Below, one piece after another: positions 10,291 to 20,984 of a DNA stretch of 64,000 nucleotides; positions within the stretch are counted from its first letter, which is position 1; each line of letters opens with the position of its first letter. Source of the DNA: Sciurus carolinensis (taxonomy: Eukaryota > Chordata > Mammalia > Rodentia > Sciuridae); contig NC_062232.1 of assembly GCF_902686445.1 (NCBI RefSeq), positions 93,916,932 to 93,980,931 on the forward strand. Direction: 5' to 3'. The translations under genes and the position numbers were made by a program. The notes beneath the pieces were generated by a model. The model was not told where the DNA came from. It worked only from the letters and a program-made list of their open reading frames with translations, and made no database searches.

Positions 10291-10655
10291 CAATTTGTGA
10301 ACTGTGGACTCTTTTATAAATAGGCAAACTTAATTAATTTCTAAGACACAGTTCTCTTAAATAATTTTGTATTTAAGTTTTCCTTCCAACCATATTTATC
10401 TACAATTCAAATATAATCATTGTATTGCTTTGTTTCTACACCTAAAAGTTTCTAGCTCAGAGTTTTGTCCCCTGCAATGTCTTGAAAAACAAAATAACAC
10501 AATCAGATTGTAATGTGCTATAAATTGATCTTTTTCCAGAAGTAGTCATGAGATGCTTCAACCAGATTGCAAAAAATGATTTTTAATAGTCTTTTATTAC
10601 AGAATCATAAGGTAACTGAGGAGGAGACTGGATTTAGCTGACTGAATCTGGCAGC
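10291..10655. other. No feature recognised
   Basis: AT-rich unique sequence without an identified repeat or exon. Confidence 0.5.
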
Positions 10656-10659
10656 TTAA

Positions 10660-10770
10660 CAATAATCAGTGTGCCAGACACAATTACTCTGTGCCAGACA
10701 CATTACCCAAATCATTTCATTTGATTCCTCACAACAACGCTATTTCATGAGATGATTGATAGATTGTGAG
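10660..10770 (+). mobile_element. MIR SINE fragment, locally duplicated
   Basis: The MIR central region: GTGCCAGACACATTACCC and GATTCCTCACAACAACGC. Positions 10687-10742 match 11364-11419 at 53 of 56 bases, far closer than two independent ancient MIRs should be. Confidence 0.7.
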
Positions 10771-11340
10771 TTGACTTCCCTCAGCACTACCACCCACTCC
10801 CTCCCTGGGGATGTTACACAGGAGATCAACCTTGAAGAAAAATCCCGATGTTTGTTTTTTCATCTACAGTGTACAATTTCTAAGAGACATTTGTATTCCT
10901 TAATATTACACTCTAGCTTTTACTGTCACTTAGTCTTTAAAATCAGACATGTATAGCCAAGATGCAGAGATTCTTCATCTCACCAGTAAGTGAATTACTT
11001 CTAGAAACTATAAATTTAACTCTAGGGTGCAGTTTTTGATGGAATAAACTAAAGATTGATCTACTTCAAAAGGCAAGTTCTCAGGGATAAAAAGAGACTT
11101 AAGACTTGCAGCCCAATTTTATTGATGTAAGAATGGGCTCAGGGCAGATGAAGAGCTATGGGACTTTCTCGGACCTCACAGGAACCCTCTCTCCCAGAGA
11201 ACATGAAATTGGATTTTATCCAGTAAGAATCTGCCCCATATTCTGCTTCTGCATTCACCAGCCCCATAAGTGACACTGCTTTACCTTGCCTCAAATTCTG
11301 AGATGAATTCTGCTTTTATACAAGAGAAATGCAAGAAAAA
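10771..11340. other. No feature recognised
   Basis: Unique sequence lying between the two copies of the duplicated MIR segment. No reading frame or splice-bounded exon is convincing. Confidence 0.5.
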
Positions 11341-11580
11341 TAATGACATCTGTTGAGCTCTTTCTCTGTGCCAGACACATTACCCAAATCATTTCAATTG
11401 ATTCCTCACAGCAATGCTAATTGTTGCCAGTGCACAAGAGTTAAGACACTAAACTCAGTAATTGTTGACTGATTGAACAAATATACAGAGTAGTTCTTAA
11501 TATTCTCATTTTATAATTGAGGTAATAATGTTCAAATCAGTTAGATCTATTGCCTAAAGTTATACAGGGAGTAAATTTCC
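11341..11580 (+). mobile_element. MIR SINE, second copy
   Basis: It begins with GACATCTGTTGAGCTC and runs through CTCATTTTATAATTGAGG to GCCTAAAGTTATACAGGGAG, an MIR outline. A block of about 60 bp unlike MIR sits at about 11420-11480. Confidence 0.65.
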
Positions 11581-12960
11581 TCTTTTCTCTCTCCTTCCCT
11601 TCCTTATCTTTTCTTTCAGTTTTGAAAATTTTCTTAAAAGTTATGTATAATTGGCATTACAAACCAAAATATTGCCAAAGAAAAAAGCATTCAGGTGAAA
11701 ATCTTCCTCCTCCTCCTCCTCCTCTTCCTTCCACTCCCCAGAGATAACCACTGCGAGTAATTTGATGTGTTCATATCCCTTTCATTGGATCAGGCAAATC
11801 TTATCACTCTGGCTGTGTAACTCCTAAATTTATTTAACTGAGTTTAGTCTTTATCTTTGGTTCCAAGCCCCCATTCTGTACCCCTAAGAGTGCAACTGAG
11901 TATTTTTATTATTGAATCCCCATGCTTTTGTTTCTGCCACCATCAGCAAGAATATGCTGGTGTTGTTTATAATAAGGGTATTGCTCTAGCTGAGTTGCAC
12001 AAAATTAAATCTTTTCTATTTAAGTTGCAAGTGTACACTTGGGGAATGTGACAGACGGTTGAAATGTACTATGCAGCAACTGTTTTATGACTGTGGTGGC
12101 AATTGAAAGGGTAAGTATGGCAGCGGCATGCACTAAAACTGATAAATGGATCGTAAAGAGGAGCAGTACACATTCAAAGAACAGGTACCTGCTTGTGTCT
12201 GCTCTCTGATTTGATGTGGTACGGGTGCTACTGCCTCAGTTTTTCTGGAGGCAATCTGTGTTGCAGAGAAAGGTAAACCTATCTTAATAGATCTGGAGCT
12301 TATCATCACATTTCTTCTCTCACTGTGTCTTGCAGTAGTTTATCTTTTACAAGGGATCTGTGGTAATTTCATTTCCAGCAGATGGCTCACCAACATGTCC
12401 TTTATTCATACTGTTTAAATGTTTCTTCAGTAAGTCACTTCGAAGCACCAGCCACCATTGCTCTGTGACTACAGCATTTCCTTCCTCATCCTCCTTTATA
12501 CCTACTGAGCTGTCTCCTTTTGTGCCTCCCCCAACCCAGAACCTCCAGTCTCCAGCTCTCCTGATGAATTTTTCTTTTATTTCTCTTTATTTGCTTGCCT
12601 ACCTATCCTGGGACTGATGATATCTCCTCATTAAATCAAATAATGTCTCATTTCTTTGATCATTTAAGCCTGCAAAAGCACATTCTTAACCCAGAGAGAA
12701 AAATCTATCATTCTGTTCCTCTGCTTTTACTCCTAGGCTTTGAAACATTTCTGAGAAAAGTCAAAAAACCACAATGACCAAGTTCATAAGAAATTTGGAC
12801 TGTGGAACTTTGGCTGGATTTTGTGCTTTGCTTGTTTGTTCTTTCATTGCTTCTTGACCTTTGTTGATAATTCTCTATGGTGCATGCCCAAACATTATAC
12901 AGTTTGAAGAATATGTGTTTACTTGATTCCTTCTGGAAGATTGAGGCCATCAGCTATAGG
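11581..12960. other. Unrecognised non-coding stretch
   Basis: Only a (CTC)7 run at about 11706-11727 stands out. Several 60-85 codon frames occur, none with a recognisable domain, and each is the length expected by chance in sequence of this composition. Confidence 0.45.
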
Positions 12961-13174
12961 ATTTTTTTTTTTTTTTTTTGGTACTGGGGATTAAACCCAG
13001 GAGTGCTTAACCCTGAGTCATATCCCCAGCCCCTTTTACTTTTTATTTTGACACAGGGTCTTGCTGAGTTGCTGAGGGCCTCGTTAAGTTGCTGAGGCTG
13101 GCCTTGAACTCGGGATCCTCCTGCCTCATCCTCCCAAGTCTCTGGGATCATAGGCATGTGCCACTGCGTCTAGC
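12961..13174 (-). mobile_element. B1-dID SINE, full length
   Basis: A 19-base T run (reversed A tail) is followed by GGTACTGGGGATTAAACCC, CCCTGAGTCATATCCCC and the B1 half ending GCATGTGCCACTGCGTCTAG. Low divergence, so comparatively young. Confidence 0.95.
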
Positions 13175-13652
13175 ATCTATGGGTTTCTTGACCTTCCCTG
13201 TTTTTTCTCTAAGTAGATATTCATTGCCAAGTTGCCAAGTTCTCCTTTCCACAAATATGCAGTCATCTAACATCCCATCTTTGTCCTGGAAAAGACATTT
13301 TTTTTTCAAGGCAAGTGCATCTTGTTTTCAGCATTTCCATGTCTCTCTGGTTCCTTACTGCATCAATAAGCCTCCACTGGCACCCCTACAATATCAATCT
13401 CTCTTCCGTTCCCACAAATAAGATAGCCTCCCGCAGAATCCTCTACTCTTCCTTGAAATTGGATATCACCTAGAATTGCCATTTCACTTCTCTCCCACAT
13501 CAATTACTGCTAGTATTTTTAAAAGAGTAGGCTATACTTGCCATTTTCATTCCTTACTGCTCTGTTTGTATTGGTTTGAATCTGACTTCTATTTTATAAT
13601 TGTACTGAAATTCTTTCCCAATCTTCCAGTGTTCTGATAACAATTTTGTATA
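13175..13652. other. No feature recognised
   Basis: A pyrimidine-rich plus strand, with no confident repeat match or gene. Confidence 0.45.
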
Positions 13653-13770
13653 GTGATTATGCTCTACTACTAAGCTACATTTCCAGGTTGGGATTGAATT
13701 TGCAATCTCCTGTCTCAGACTCCCAAGCTGCTGGGATTACAAGCATGTGTTACCATGCCCATCTAGACCT
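13653..13770 (-). mobile_element. B1-dID SINE, truncated
   Basis: TATGCTCTACTACTAAGCTAC (ID part) is joined after a deletion to GGGATTGAATTTGCAATCTC and a B1 end AGCATGTGTTACCATGCCC. Confidence 0.7.
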
Positions 13771-15560
13771 ATCCTTTTGAAATAACTTATTTAGTGTCTA
13801 TTTTTTTAGTGTCTAATTTTTACAAGTATATTGGATTTATTCCTCAAAAAACAGAATCACTATTCACAATTAGGATTCTACAATTCTCCACATAAGCTTT
13901 GATGCTGAAAACAAATTCTGACAAACTTCTCTAATATCCTACTGCTTGAAGGTGAAATCTGATTCAAGTAAACAGCTCTTATAAAGTTTTTTTGGTTGAT
14001 ATATTGTTTATGGTTGCTTTCCTATTGAAACGGCAGACTTGTATTCTTGTTATAGAGACTGTAAGACCCATGAAGCCTAGAATACTTACCCTTAGATAAA
14101 AAGCTCACTTATCAACTGGTCTAGATTATAATTGTTCTTTGGGGGGCATATTATTAGGCATACACTAATAATTCAAATATACCATTTAAATTTTCAAATT
14201 GTCTATCTTTATGTAGTTTTCTTCCTTCCTGTCTTAAAAACTAAGTGAAATGATACATCAGTTCCTCACTATGATTATGTTTTTCTCCATGTTTTTTTGA
14301 ATTTGTAGCAGATATTCTGAGGTAAGGGCACTTGGTATTTGGTAATAGTTTATTACTATTTTAGTTTCATCATAAATGGTACATTTTAATCCAAACAAAT
14401 TATTCTAAGCTGCAAACAATGTTTCCTTTCTTTGAATTCCTTCAATTCTACTTTAGTATTAATATGGATTGTCCTGGTTATTTTATTTTTCATCTACATA
14501 ATTTCTCATTCTTTTGTTTGCTATTTTATATCATTGGGAAGGAAACACATGAGATGTTAGCCATGTATATACCTTATGTGTAAATCCCCCTTATTTATCT
14601 TTTTGCCAACCATTTGAGATTACTTGAGTCTTGTGATGCTGAAAAGGACAGAATAAGCCCACTACAGTCTATTTCCTCCATTAATTACAACTGAAAACTA
14701 TAGATGAAATATAAAAAAGTAACAAAAGACTGTGAAAAACAACAGTAGGTAGATGGGGGGAGAAGAGAGGTAAAAACTTAAAGAATGATCAATAAGGTGA
14801 TGAATTCACTGTTTTACTGTTTTTGTTTTGTTTGGATTTGACTCAAGGGCGACAAATGTCCAAGAACTATGCAGTGGGTACAGACAGCAAAAAATCTTGA
14901 GTAATCCCACTTCCTCACCAGTGGCCTGAGAAAAGGGCTATAGAATGTGAAGTAAATCCTCATTTCTTTTCTTTTTCTCTCCAGGCCTTGCCTGAAATTG
15001 TCACTAATTACAAAAGCTTCACTCCTATAAGGATGTGACACTCACCTAAAGCCCTGAGACTTAAAAACAACCACTCCTATTTCTTTCTCAAGAAGCCAAG
15101 AAAAGTGTTCTTGGTGGACCAAAGTATGTGTCAGTAATCCCCATTTTCTCTCTCTCTCTCTCTCTCTCTCTCACTTTATCCAAGGTTTGGTCTCTGTTGT
15201 TTATAACTGCACAAAAGCACACAATTCTAAAACTACAAGAGATCCTTTTGTGCTGTAGTAAGAGGAACACAGAAAAGGGGATTGTGTGAGTTAGAGAGTA
15301 GGGTAAATCCCAGATGATAAGGATTTTAAAAAGGGAGTTCCTTTATTCTGAATATGGACTCACACAAGTTCTGGGCTTACACTCAAGTTGTGCATGTAGG
15401 GAACAGACAAAAAAACAGCACAGAAACTTCTCTGAAAACTGAAATGTGACATAAACTACTACCCAAGACTCAAAGTAAGCCCTGAGTAGTAAGTATGTGG
15501 AGTAGATCTAAACAGTACAGCAATGATTTTGAAGTCAGATTTTAGAACCACTACTTACAG
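13771..15560. other. Unrecognised; possible very old L1 5' region in its right half
   Basis: 13771-14640 shows nothing recognisable. From about 14640 the plus strand becomes A/G-rich in the manner of L1M 5' UTRs and leads into a recognisable L1M piece at 15560, but identity is too weak to call. A (CT)13 microsatellite lies at 15147-15173. Confidence 0.4.
15147..15173 (+). repeat. (CT)13 microsatellite
   Basis: Uninterrupted CT dinucleotides, about 27 bp. Confidence 0.95.
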
Positions 15561-15985
15561 AAGTCAAGAACTTGTAATATGAACCCAATTGAATTGACTG
15601 TTTCTGAAACAAACAAAATCATATTATACAGATATTACTCAGAATATCAAGGACAAAATGTTTAAGTTAAAAGATAATAAGCAAATGCTACACATAAGAG
15701 GACCCAGATATTATAATCATCAAAAACTTCAAAACTGCTCTTTTACCCATGTTATGTGAAGCAAGGGTGGGTACTCTTTAAATGAGTGGAAAGATAGAGG
15801 TTCTCAGCCAAGTAAAACAATCTATATAAAAAAAGGCTAAATGAAAAGTTAGAACAGAAAACTAGATTAAATTGTACTATAATTCATTGGAAAGGCTTTA
15901 GAGTAGAATGAGAGTGACAGAGAAAAGAGACAGTGAATTCAAAAATATACCAATCCAAATTATCATGTCTGAAGAATAGAACAGA
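15561..15985 (+). mobile_element. Old L1M LINE, 5' UTR/ORF1 region
   Basis: It resembles L1M upstream sequence: CAGAATATCAAGGACAAAATG, AGGACCCAGATATTATAATC, GAGGTTCTCAGCCAAG, AGAGTGACAGAGAAAAGAG. Non-coding. Confidence 0.5.
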
Positions 15986-15990
15986 GACTG

Positions 15991-16219
15991 AGCCTGGTTT
16001 GGTGGCATACACCTGTAATCCCAGGGACTTGAGAGACTGACAGGAGGTTCCCAAGTTCAAGACCAGTCTCAGAAACTTAGTGAGGCCCTAAGCAACTTAG
16101 CAAGATCCTGTCTCAAAATAAAAAAAAAATAAAAGGGCTGGGGAGGTTGTTCAGTGGTTAAGTGTCCCTGGGTTCAATCTCTGGTACCAAAATAAATAAA
16201 TAAATAAATAAATAAATAA
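15991..16219 (+). mobile_element. B1-dID SINE, full length
   Basis: GCCTGGTTTGGTGGCATACA opens the B1 half. After the linker comes GGGCTGGGGAGGTTGTTCAG, and an (AAAT)n tail ends at 16219, 37 bp before the LINE-1 target duplication. Confidence 0.9.
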
Positions 16220-16275
16220 GACAAAAGATACTCAGAGGCCTGTGTGAAATAATGTCAAAATTTAAATATTTGAAT

Positions 16276-18441
16276 CAAATAGACCACAACACAATAATAC
16301 TAGGCGATTTTAACACACCTCTCTCACCACTGGATAGATCGTCCAAACAAAAATTGAATAAAGAAACTATAGATCTCAACAACAAAATCAGCAATTTAGA
16401 CTTAACGGACATATATAGAATATACCATCCAACAAAGAACGAATACACTTTCTTCTCAGCAGCACATGGATCCTTCTCTAAAATAGACCATATTTTATGC
16501 CACAAAGCTACTGTTAGCAAATACAAGAAGATAGAGATACTACCTTGTACTCTATCAGATCATAATGGATTGAAATTAGAAATAAATGACAGAATAAAAA
16601 ACAGAAACTTCTCCAATACCTGGAGACTAAATAATACACTATTATATGATGAATGGATAACAGAAGACATCAGGAGGGAAATAAAAAAATTCTTAGAAGT
16701 AAACGAGAACAAAGACACATCATATCAAAATCTCTGGGACACTATGAAAGCAGTACTTAGAGGAAGATTTATTTCATGGGGTGCATTCAAAAAAAGAAGT
16801 AGAAATCAACAAATAAACGACTTAACACTACAGCTCAAAGTGCTAGAAAAAGAAGAACAGACCAATACCAAAAGTAGTAGAAGACAGGAAATAGTTAAAA
16901 TCAGAGCCGAAATCAACGAAATCGAAACAAAAGAAACAATTGGAAAAATTAACAAAATAAATAGTTGGTTCTTTGAAAAAATAAATAAAATTGATAAACC
17001 CTTAGCCACACTAACAAAGAGAAAGAGGGAGAAAACTCAAATTACTAAAATTCGGAATGAACAAGGAAACATCACAACAGACACGAGTGAAATACAAAAC
17101 ATAATTAGAAGCTATTTCAAAAATCTATACTCCAACAAAAAAGAAAACCTCGAAGACATCAACAAATTTCTAGAGACATATGAATTACCTAAACTGAACG
17201 AGGAGGACATACACAACTTAAATAAACCAATTTCAAGCAATGAAATAGAAGAGGTCATCAAAAGCCTACCAACAAAGAAAAGTCCAGGACCAGATGGGTT
17301 CTCAGCCGAGTTCTACAAAACCTTTAAAGAAGAGCTCATTCCAATACTCCTCAAACTATTCCATGAAATAGAAGAGGAGGGAACCCTCCCAAACTCATTC
17401 TATGAAGCCAATATCACCCTGATACCTAAACCAGACAGAGACACATCGAGGAAAGAAAATTTCAGACCAATATCCTTAATGAACATCGACGCAAAAATTC
17501 TCAACAAAATTTTAGCAAATCACATACAAATATATATTAAAAAGATAGTGCACCACGATCAAGTGGGTTTTATCCCAGGGATGCAAGGTTGGTTCAACAT
17601 TGGGAAATCAATAAATGTCATTCACCATATCAACAGACTTAAAGTTAAGAATCACATGATTATTTCAATAGATGCAGAAAAAGCATTCGATAAAATACAG
17701 CATCCCTTCATGCTCAAAACACTAGAAAAAATTGGGGTAGTGGGAACATTCCTAAACATTATAAAGGCAATCTACGCTAAGCCCATGGCTAATATCATTC
17801 TAAATGGTGAAAAACTGAAAGCGTTCCCCCTAAAAACTGGAACAAGGCAGGGATGCCCTCTTTCACCGCTTCTATTCAACATCGTCCTTGAGACTCTAGC
17901 CAGAGCGATCAGACAAACCAAAGAAATTAAAGGGATACGAATAGGAAAAGAAGAACTCAAACTATCCCTGTTCGCTGATGACATGATTATATATTTAGAG
18001 GAACCTGGAAATTCCACCAGAAAACTTTTAGAACTCATAAGTGAATTCAGTAAAGTAGCAGGTTACAAGATCAATGCTCATAAATCCAATGCATTTTTAT
18101 ACATAAGTGATGAATCTTCAGAAAGAGAAATTAGGAAAACTACCCCATTCACAATAGCATCGAAAAAAATAAAATACTTGGGAATCAATCTCACAAAAGA
18201 GGTGAAAGACCTCTACAATGAGAACTACAGAACACTAAAGAAAGAAATTAAAGAAAACCTTAGAAGATGGAAAGATCTCCCATGTTCCTGGATAGGCAGA
18301 ATTAATATTGTCAAAATGGCTATACTACCTAAAGTGCTATACAGATTCAATGCAATTCCAATTAAAATCCCAATGATGTACCTTGCAGAAATAGAGCAAG
18401 CAATTATGAAATTCATCTGGAAGAATAAAAACCTAGAATAG
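16276..18441 (+). pseudogene. LINE-1 ORF2, 5'-truncated: partial endonuclease and reverse transcriptase
   Basis: ORF2p nicks target DNA and reverse-transcribes L1 RNA. Counting from an ATG at 16252 (host flank, not L1), the frame has 729 residues and the first eight are flank. The C-terminal half of the APE-type endonuclease remains, with GDFN at residues 18-21 and SDHN at 102-105; the N-terminal catalytic part is gone. Reverse-transcriptase motifs follow: [13 protein letters not shown], a motif A DAEKAFD at 474-480, motif [11 protein letters not shown] at 530-539, and the catalytic FADD at 574-577. The frame stops at 18439-18441. L1 sequence continues in the next frame from about 18438, so a one-base loss in the A-rich run just upstream (18423-18432) is the likely cause. 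Confidence 0.95.
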
Positions 18442-19697
18442 CTAAAGCAATCCTCAGTAGCAAGAGCGAAGCAGGGGGTATTGCAATACCAGATCTTCAA
18501 CTCTACTACAAAGCAATAGTAACAAAAACGGCATGGTATTGGTACCAAAATAGACAGGTAGATCAATGGTACAGAATAGAGGACATGGACACAAACCCAA
18601 ATAAATACAATTTTCTCATACTAGACAAAGGTTCCAAAAATAAGCAATGGAGAAAAGATAGCCTCTTCAACAAATGGTTCTGGGAAAACTGGAAAACCAT
18701 ATGCAATAGAATGAAATTAAACCCCTATCTCTCACCCTACACAAAACTCAACTCAAAATGGATCAAGGACCTCGGAATCAGACCAGAGACCCTGCAGATT
18801 ATAGAAGAAAAAGTAGGTCCAAATCTTCAACTTGTTGGCTTAGGATCAGACTTCCTTAACAGGACTCCCATAGCACAAGAAATAAAAGCAAGAATCAACA
18901 ACTGGGATAGATTCAAACTAAAAAGCTTTCTCTCAGCAAAGGAAACTATCAGAAATGTGAAGAGAGAGCCTACAGAGTGGGAGAATATTTTTGCCAACCA
19001 TACCTCAGATAGAGCGCTAATTTCCAGAATCTATAAAGAACTCAAAAAACTCTACATGAAGAATACAAATAATCCAATCAACAAATGGGCTAAGGAAATG
19101 AACAGACACTTCACAGAAGAAGATGTACAAGTAATCAACAGATATATGAAAAAATGTTCAACATCCCTAGTAATAAGGGAAATGCAAATCAAAACTACCC
19201 TAAGATTTCATCTCACCCCAATTAGAATGGCGATTATCAAGAACACAAGCAACAATAGGTGTTGGCGAGGATGTGGTGAAAAAGGAACACTCATACATTG
19301 CTGGTGGGGTTGCAAATTAGTGCAACCACTCTGGAAAGCAGTGTGGAGATTCCTCAGAAAGCTTGGAATGGAAACACCATTTGACCCAGCTATCCCACTC
19401 CTTGGCCTATACCCAAAGGACTTAAAATCAGCATACTACAGAGATACAGCCACATCAATGTTCATTGCTGCTCAATTCACCATAGCCAGATTGTGGAACC
19501 AACCTAGATGCCCTTCAGTTGATGAATGGATAAAGAAACTGTGGCATATTTATACAATGGAATATTACTCCGCAATGAAGAATGATAAAATTATGGCATT
19601 TGTAGGCAAATGGACGAAATTGGAGAATATCATGCTAAGTGAGATAAGCCAATCTCAAAAAACTAAAGGACGAATGATCTCGCTGATAAGTGGATGA
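18438..19697 (+). pseudogene. LINE-1 ORF2, C-terminal part after the frameshift
   Basis: The same ORF2 continues in the shifted frame. It is open from 18438 to the TGA at 19695-19697; a local ATG at 18585 gives 370 residues but is not a natural start. The segment covers the end of the thumb/connector (AWYWYQNRQVDQWYR region just before 18585) and the C-terminal domain. Its cysteine-rich motif, C226, C230, H238 and C243 numbered from 18585, is the CxxxC...HCxxxC signature known in L1 ORF2p and needed for nucleic-acid binding. The end, near LENIMLSEISQSQKT, is the usual L1 terminus. Apart from the single frameshift no stops occur across the L1 ORF2 part. Confidence 0.93.
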
Positions 19698-19903
19698 GGA
19701 CATATAATGGGGGTTGGGAGGGGTTAGCATTAGGTTTAGGGTTAGGTTTAGAGTTAGGCTAAGGAGAGCGGTAAGAATGAAGGAAAGAAGGACTGTATAG
19801 AGGGAAAAGAGGGGTGGGAGGGGTGGGGGGGAAGGGAAAAAAATAAAATAAACATCATTACCCTATGTAAACGTTAAAAATAAATAAACAAAACAAAAAA
19901 AAA
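19698..19903 (+). mobile_element. LINE-1 3' UTR: G-rich tract, telomere-like run and A tail
   Basis: The 3' UTR is strongly purine-rich on the sense strand. It has GGGGGTTGGGAGGGGTTAG, a telomere-like GGTTTAGGGTTAGG at about 19731-19746, and GGGGTGGGAGGGGTGGGGGG at 19811-19830. G tracts in L1 3' UTRs are common in mammals and can fold as quadruplexes. AATAAA-type signals occur in the last 60 bp before the tail. Confidence 0.85.
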
Positions 19904-19918
19904 TTTAAATATTTGAAT

Positions 19919-20318
19919 TGTACAAACTATGATTTGGATCTTAAATGTTCCTCAGAGACCATGTGGTAAAGGCTTGGCTGCCAATCTGCACAGCTACTGG
20001 GAGGTGGTGGAACCTTTAGGAGGTGGAGCTTATTTGGAGGAAATGAGGTCATTGGGGGTGTGCCCTTAAAGGTGATACTGGGACCCTGGCACCTTCTCAT
20101 TCTCTCTTTCTCTTTCTGCTTCTTGGTTGCCATCATGTGAGCAGCCTCCTTTAATGCATTCTTTCACCATCATATATTGTGCTACCATAGACCCAAAGTG
20201 ACAGGGCCAAGTGATCATGGACTGAAACCTCTGTAATCATGAGCCAAAATAGACCTTTTCTCCTCCTTCAAACTGATTGATCTCAGGTATTTTGTCACAG
20301 TGACATAAAGCTAATGCA
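19919..20318 (+). mobile_element. Rodent MaLR-type LTR, divergent copy
   Basis: Related to the 4703/7572/51732 LTRs but of a different subfamily: ACTATGATTTGGATC, GGAGGTGGTGGAACCTTTAG, ATGAGGTCATTGGGGGTGTG, CATGGACTGAAACCTCTG, GAGCCAAAATAGACC and TATTTTGTCACAGTGAC. The young L1 inserted within a few bases of its left edge. Confidence 0.75.
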
Positions 20319-20800
20319 GCATACTTTAAATGAGTGAATTGTATATGTGAATTATGTCTCAGTAAACCTGAGGCAAATAGCTAATCAGAACTACTAATTA
20401 TTTTAAAAATAGTATTATCACCATCAAAAAATTAACATTGCATCATTCAAATCTCAGAAGGGAATCCCAGAAGTTGAGAGCTGAATGGTGGTAACCAGAA
20501 GCTGGGTAGAACAGGGAGTAGAGAGGAATGGGGAAAGATTGGTCAATTGGTACAAAATTACGGTTAGACAGGAGCAAGAAGTTCTGGTGCTCAGTAGGGT
20601 GAATATAGATAACAATTATGCATTAAACATTTCAAAAAGCTAGAAGGGGGATCTTTGAATGTTTTCAAAATAAAGAAATAATAAGTATTTGAGTAAATAG
20701 ATATATGCTTACCCTGATTTTAACATCATGTATGTACATGTTTTGAAACATCATATGGTAAAATATGCATAATTTGTTATGTATCAGCTGAACAATAAAT
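20319..20800 (+). mobile_element. L1M LINE 3' end
   Basis: A sense L1M tail: GTGAATTATGTCTCAGTAAACC at left, then GGTGGTAACCAGAAGCTGGG, GGTACAAAATTACGGTTAGAC, GCTAGAAGGGGGATCTTTGAATG and a TACCCTGATTTTAACATC end. Two L1M 3' ends may be joined here. Confidence 0.75.
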
Positions 20801-20805
20801 TAAAA

Positions 20806-20858
20806 GGGTGGGGGATGTAGCTCAGTGGTAGAACATCCCTGGGTTTTCAGTACTAGAG
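20806..20858 (+). mobile_element. ID SINE fragment
   Basis: GGGGGATGTAGCTCAGTGG, then ACATCCCTGGGTTTTCAG. Short and truncated. Confidence 0.75.
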
Positions 20859-20935
20859 AAGAATTAGACATAATTGTGATTTTTGAAGCAGACCAAAAGA
20901 ACATATTTTCTACATACAGGTCTATATATGTATAT

Positions 20936-20936
<1 letters not shown>

Positions 20937-20975
<39 letters not shown>
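20937..20975 (+). repeat. (CA)n microsatellite with a short inverted (GT) end
   Basis: About 17 CA units, then ACACACGTGTGTGT at 20971-20984, a small perfect palindrome at the right edge. Confidence 0.95.
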
Positions 20976-20984
20976 ACGTGTGTG

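Larger units (their letters stand above)
16257..19918 (+). mobile_element. Young LINE-1, 5'-truncated, with target duplications
   Basis: A squirrel L1 copy of about 3.63 kb inserted by target-primed reverse transcription. The body starts at 16276 inside the ORF2 endonuclease and ends in an A-rich tail (about 19872-19903). The 19-bp string AAAATTTAAATATTTGAAT occurs at 16257-16275 and 19900-19918; its first four A's overlap the tail. On the nicked strand the cut would read TTTT/GA, close to the usual L1 endonuclease preference. ORF2 is open except for one frameshift near 18430, and the flanking duplication is unworn, so this is among the youngest insertions in the window. Missing the 5' UTR, ORF1 and about 135 codons of ORF2, it cannot be autonomous. 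Confidence 0.96.

Noticed and set aside
18225..18566. 113-codon minus-strand frame
   Set aside because: Antisense shadow of LINE-1 ORF2.
19725..19760. Interstitial telomere repeat
   Set aside because: Only about two TTAGGG-like units, and they belong to the L1 3' UTR, not to a chromosome-end fusion.
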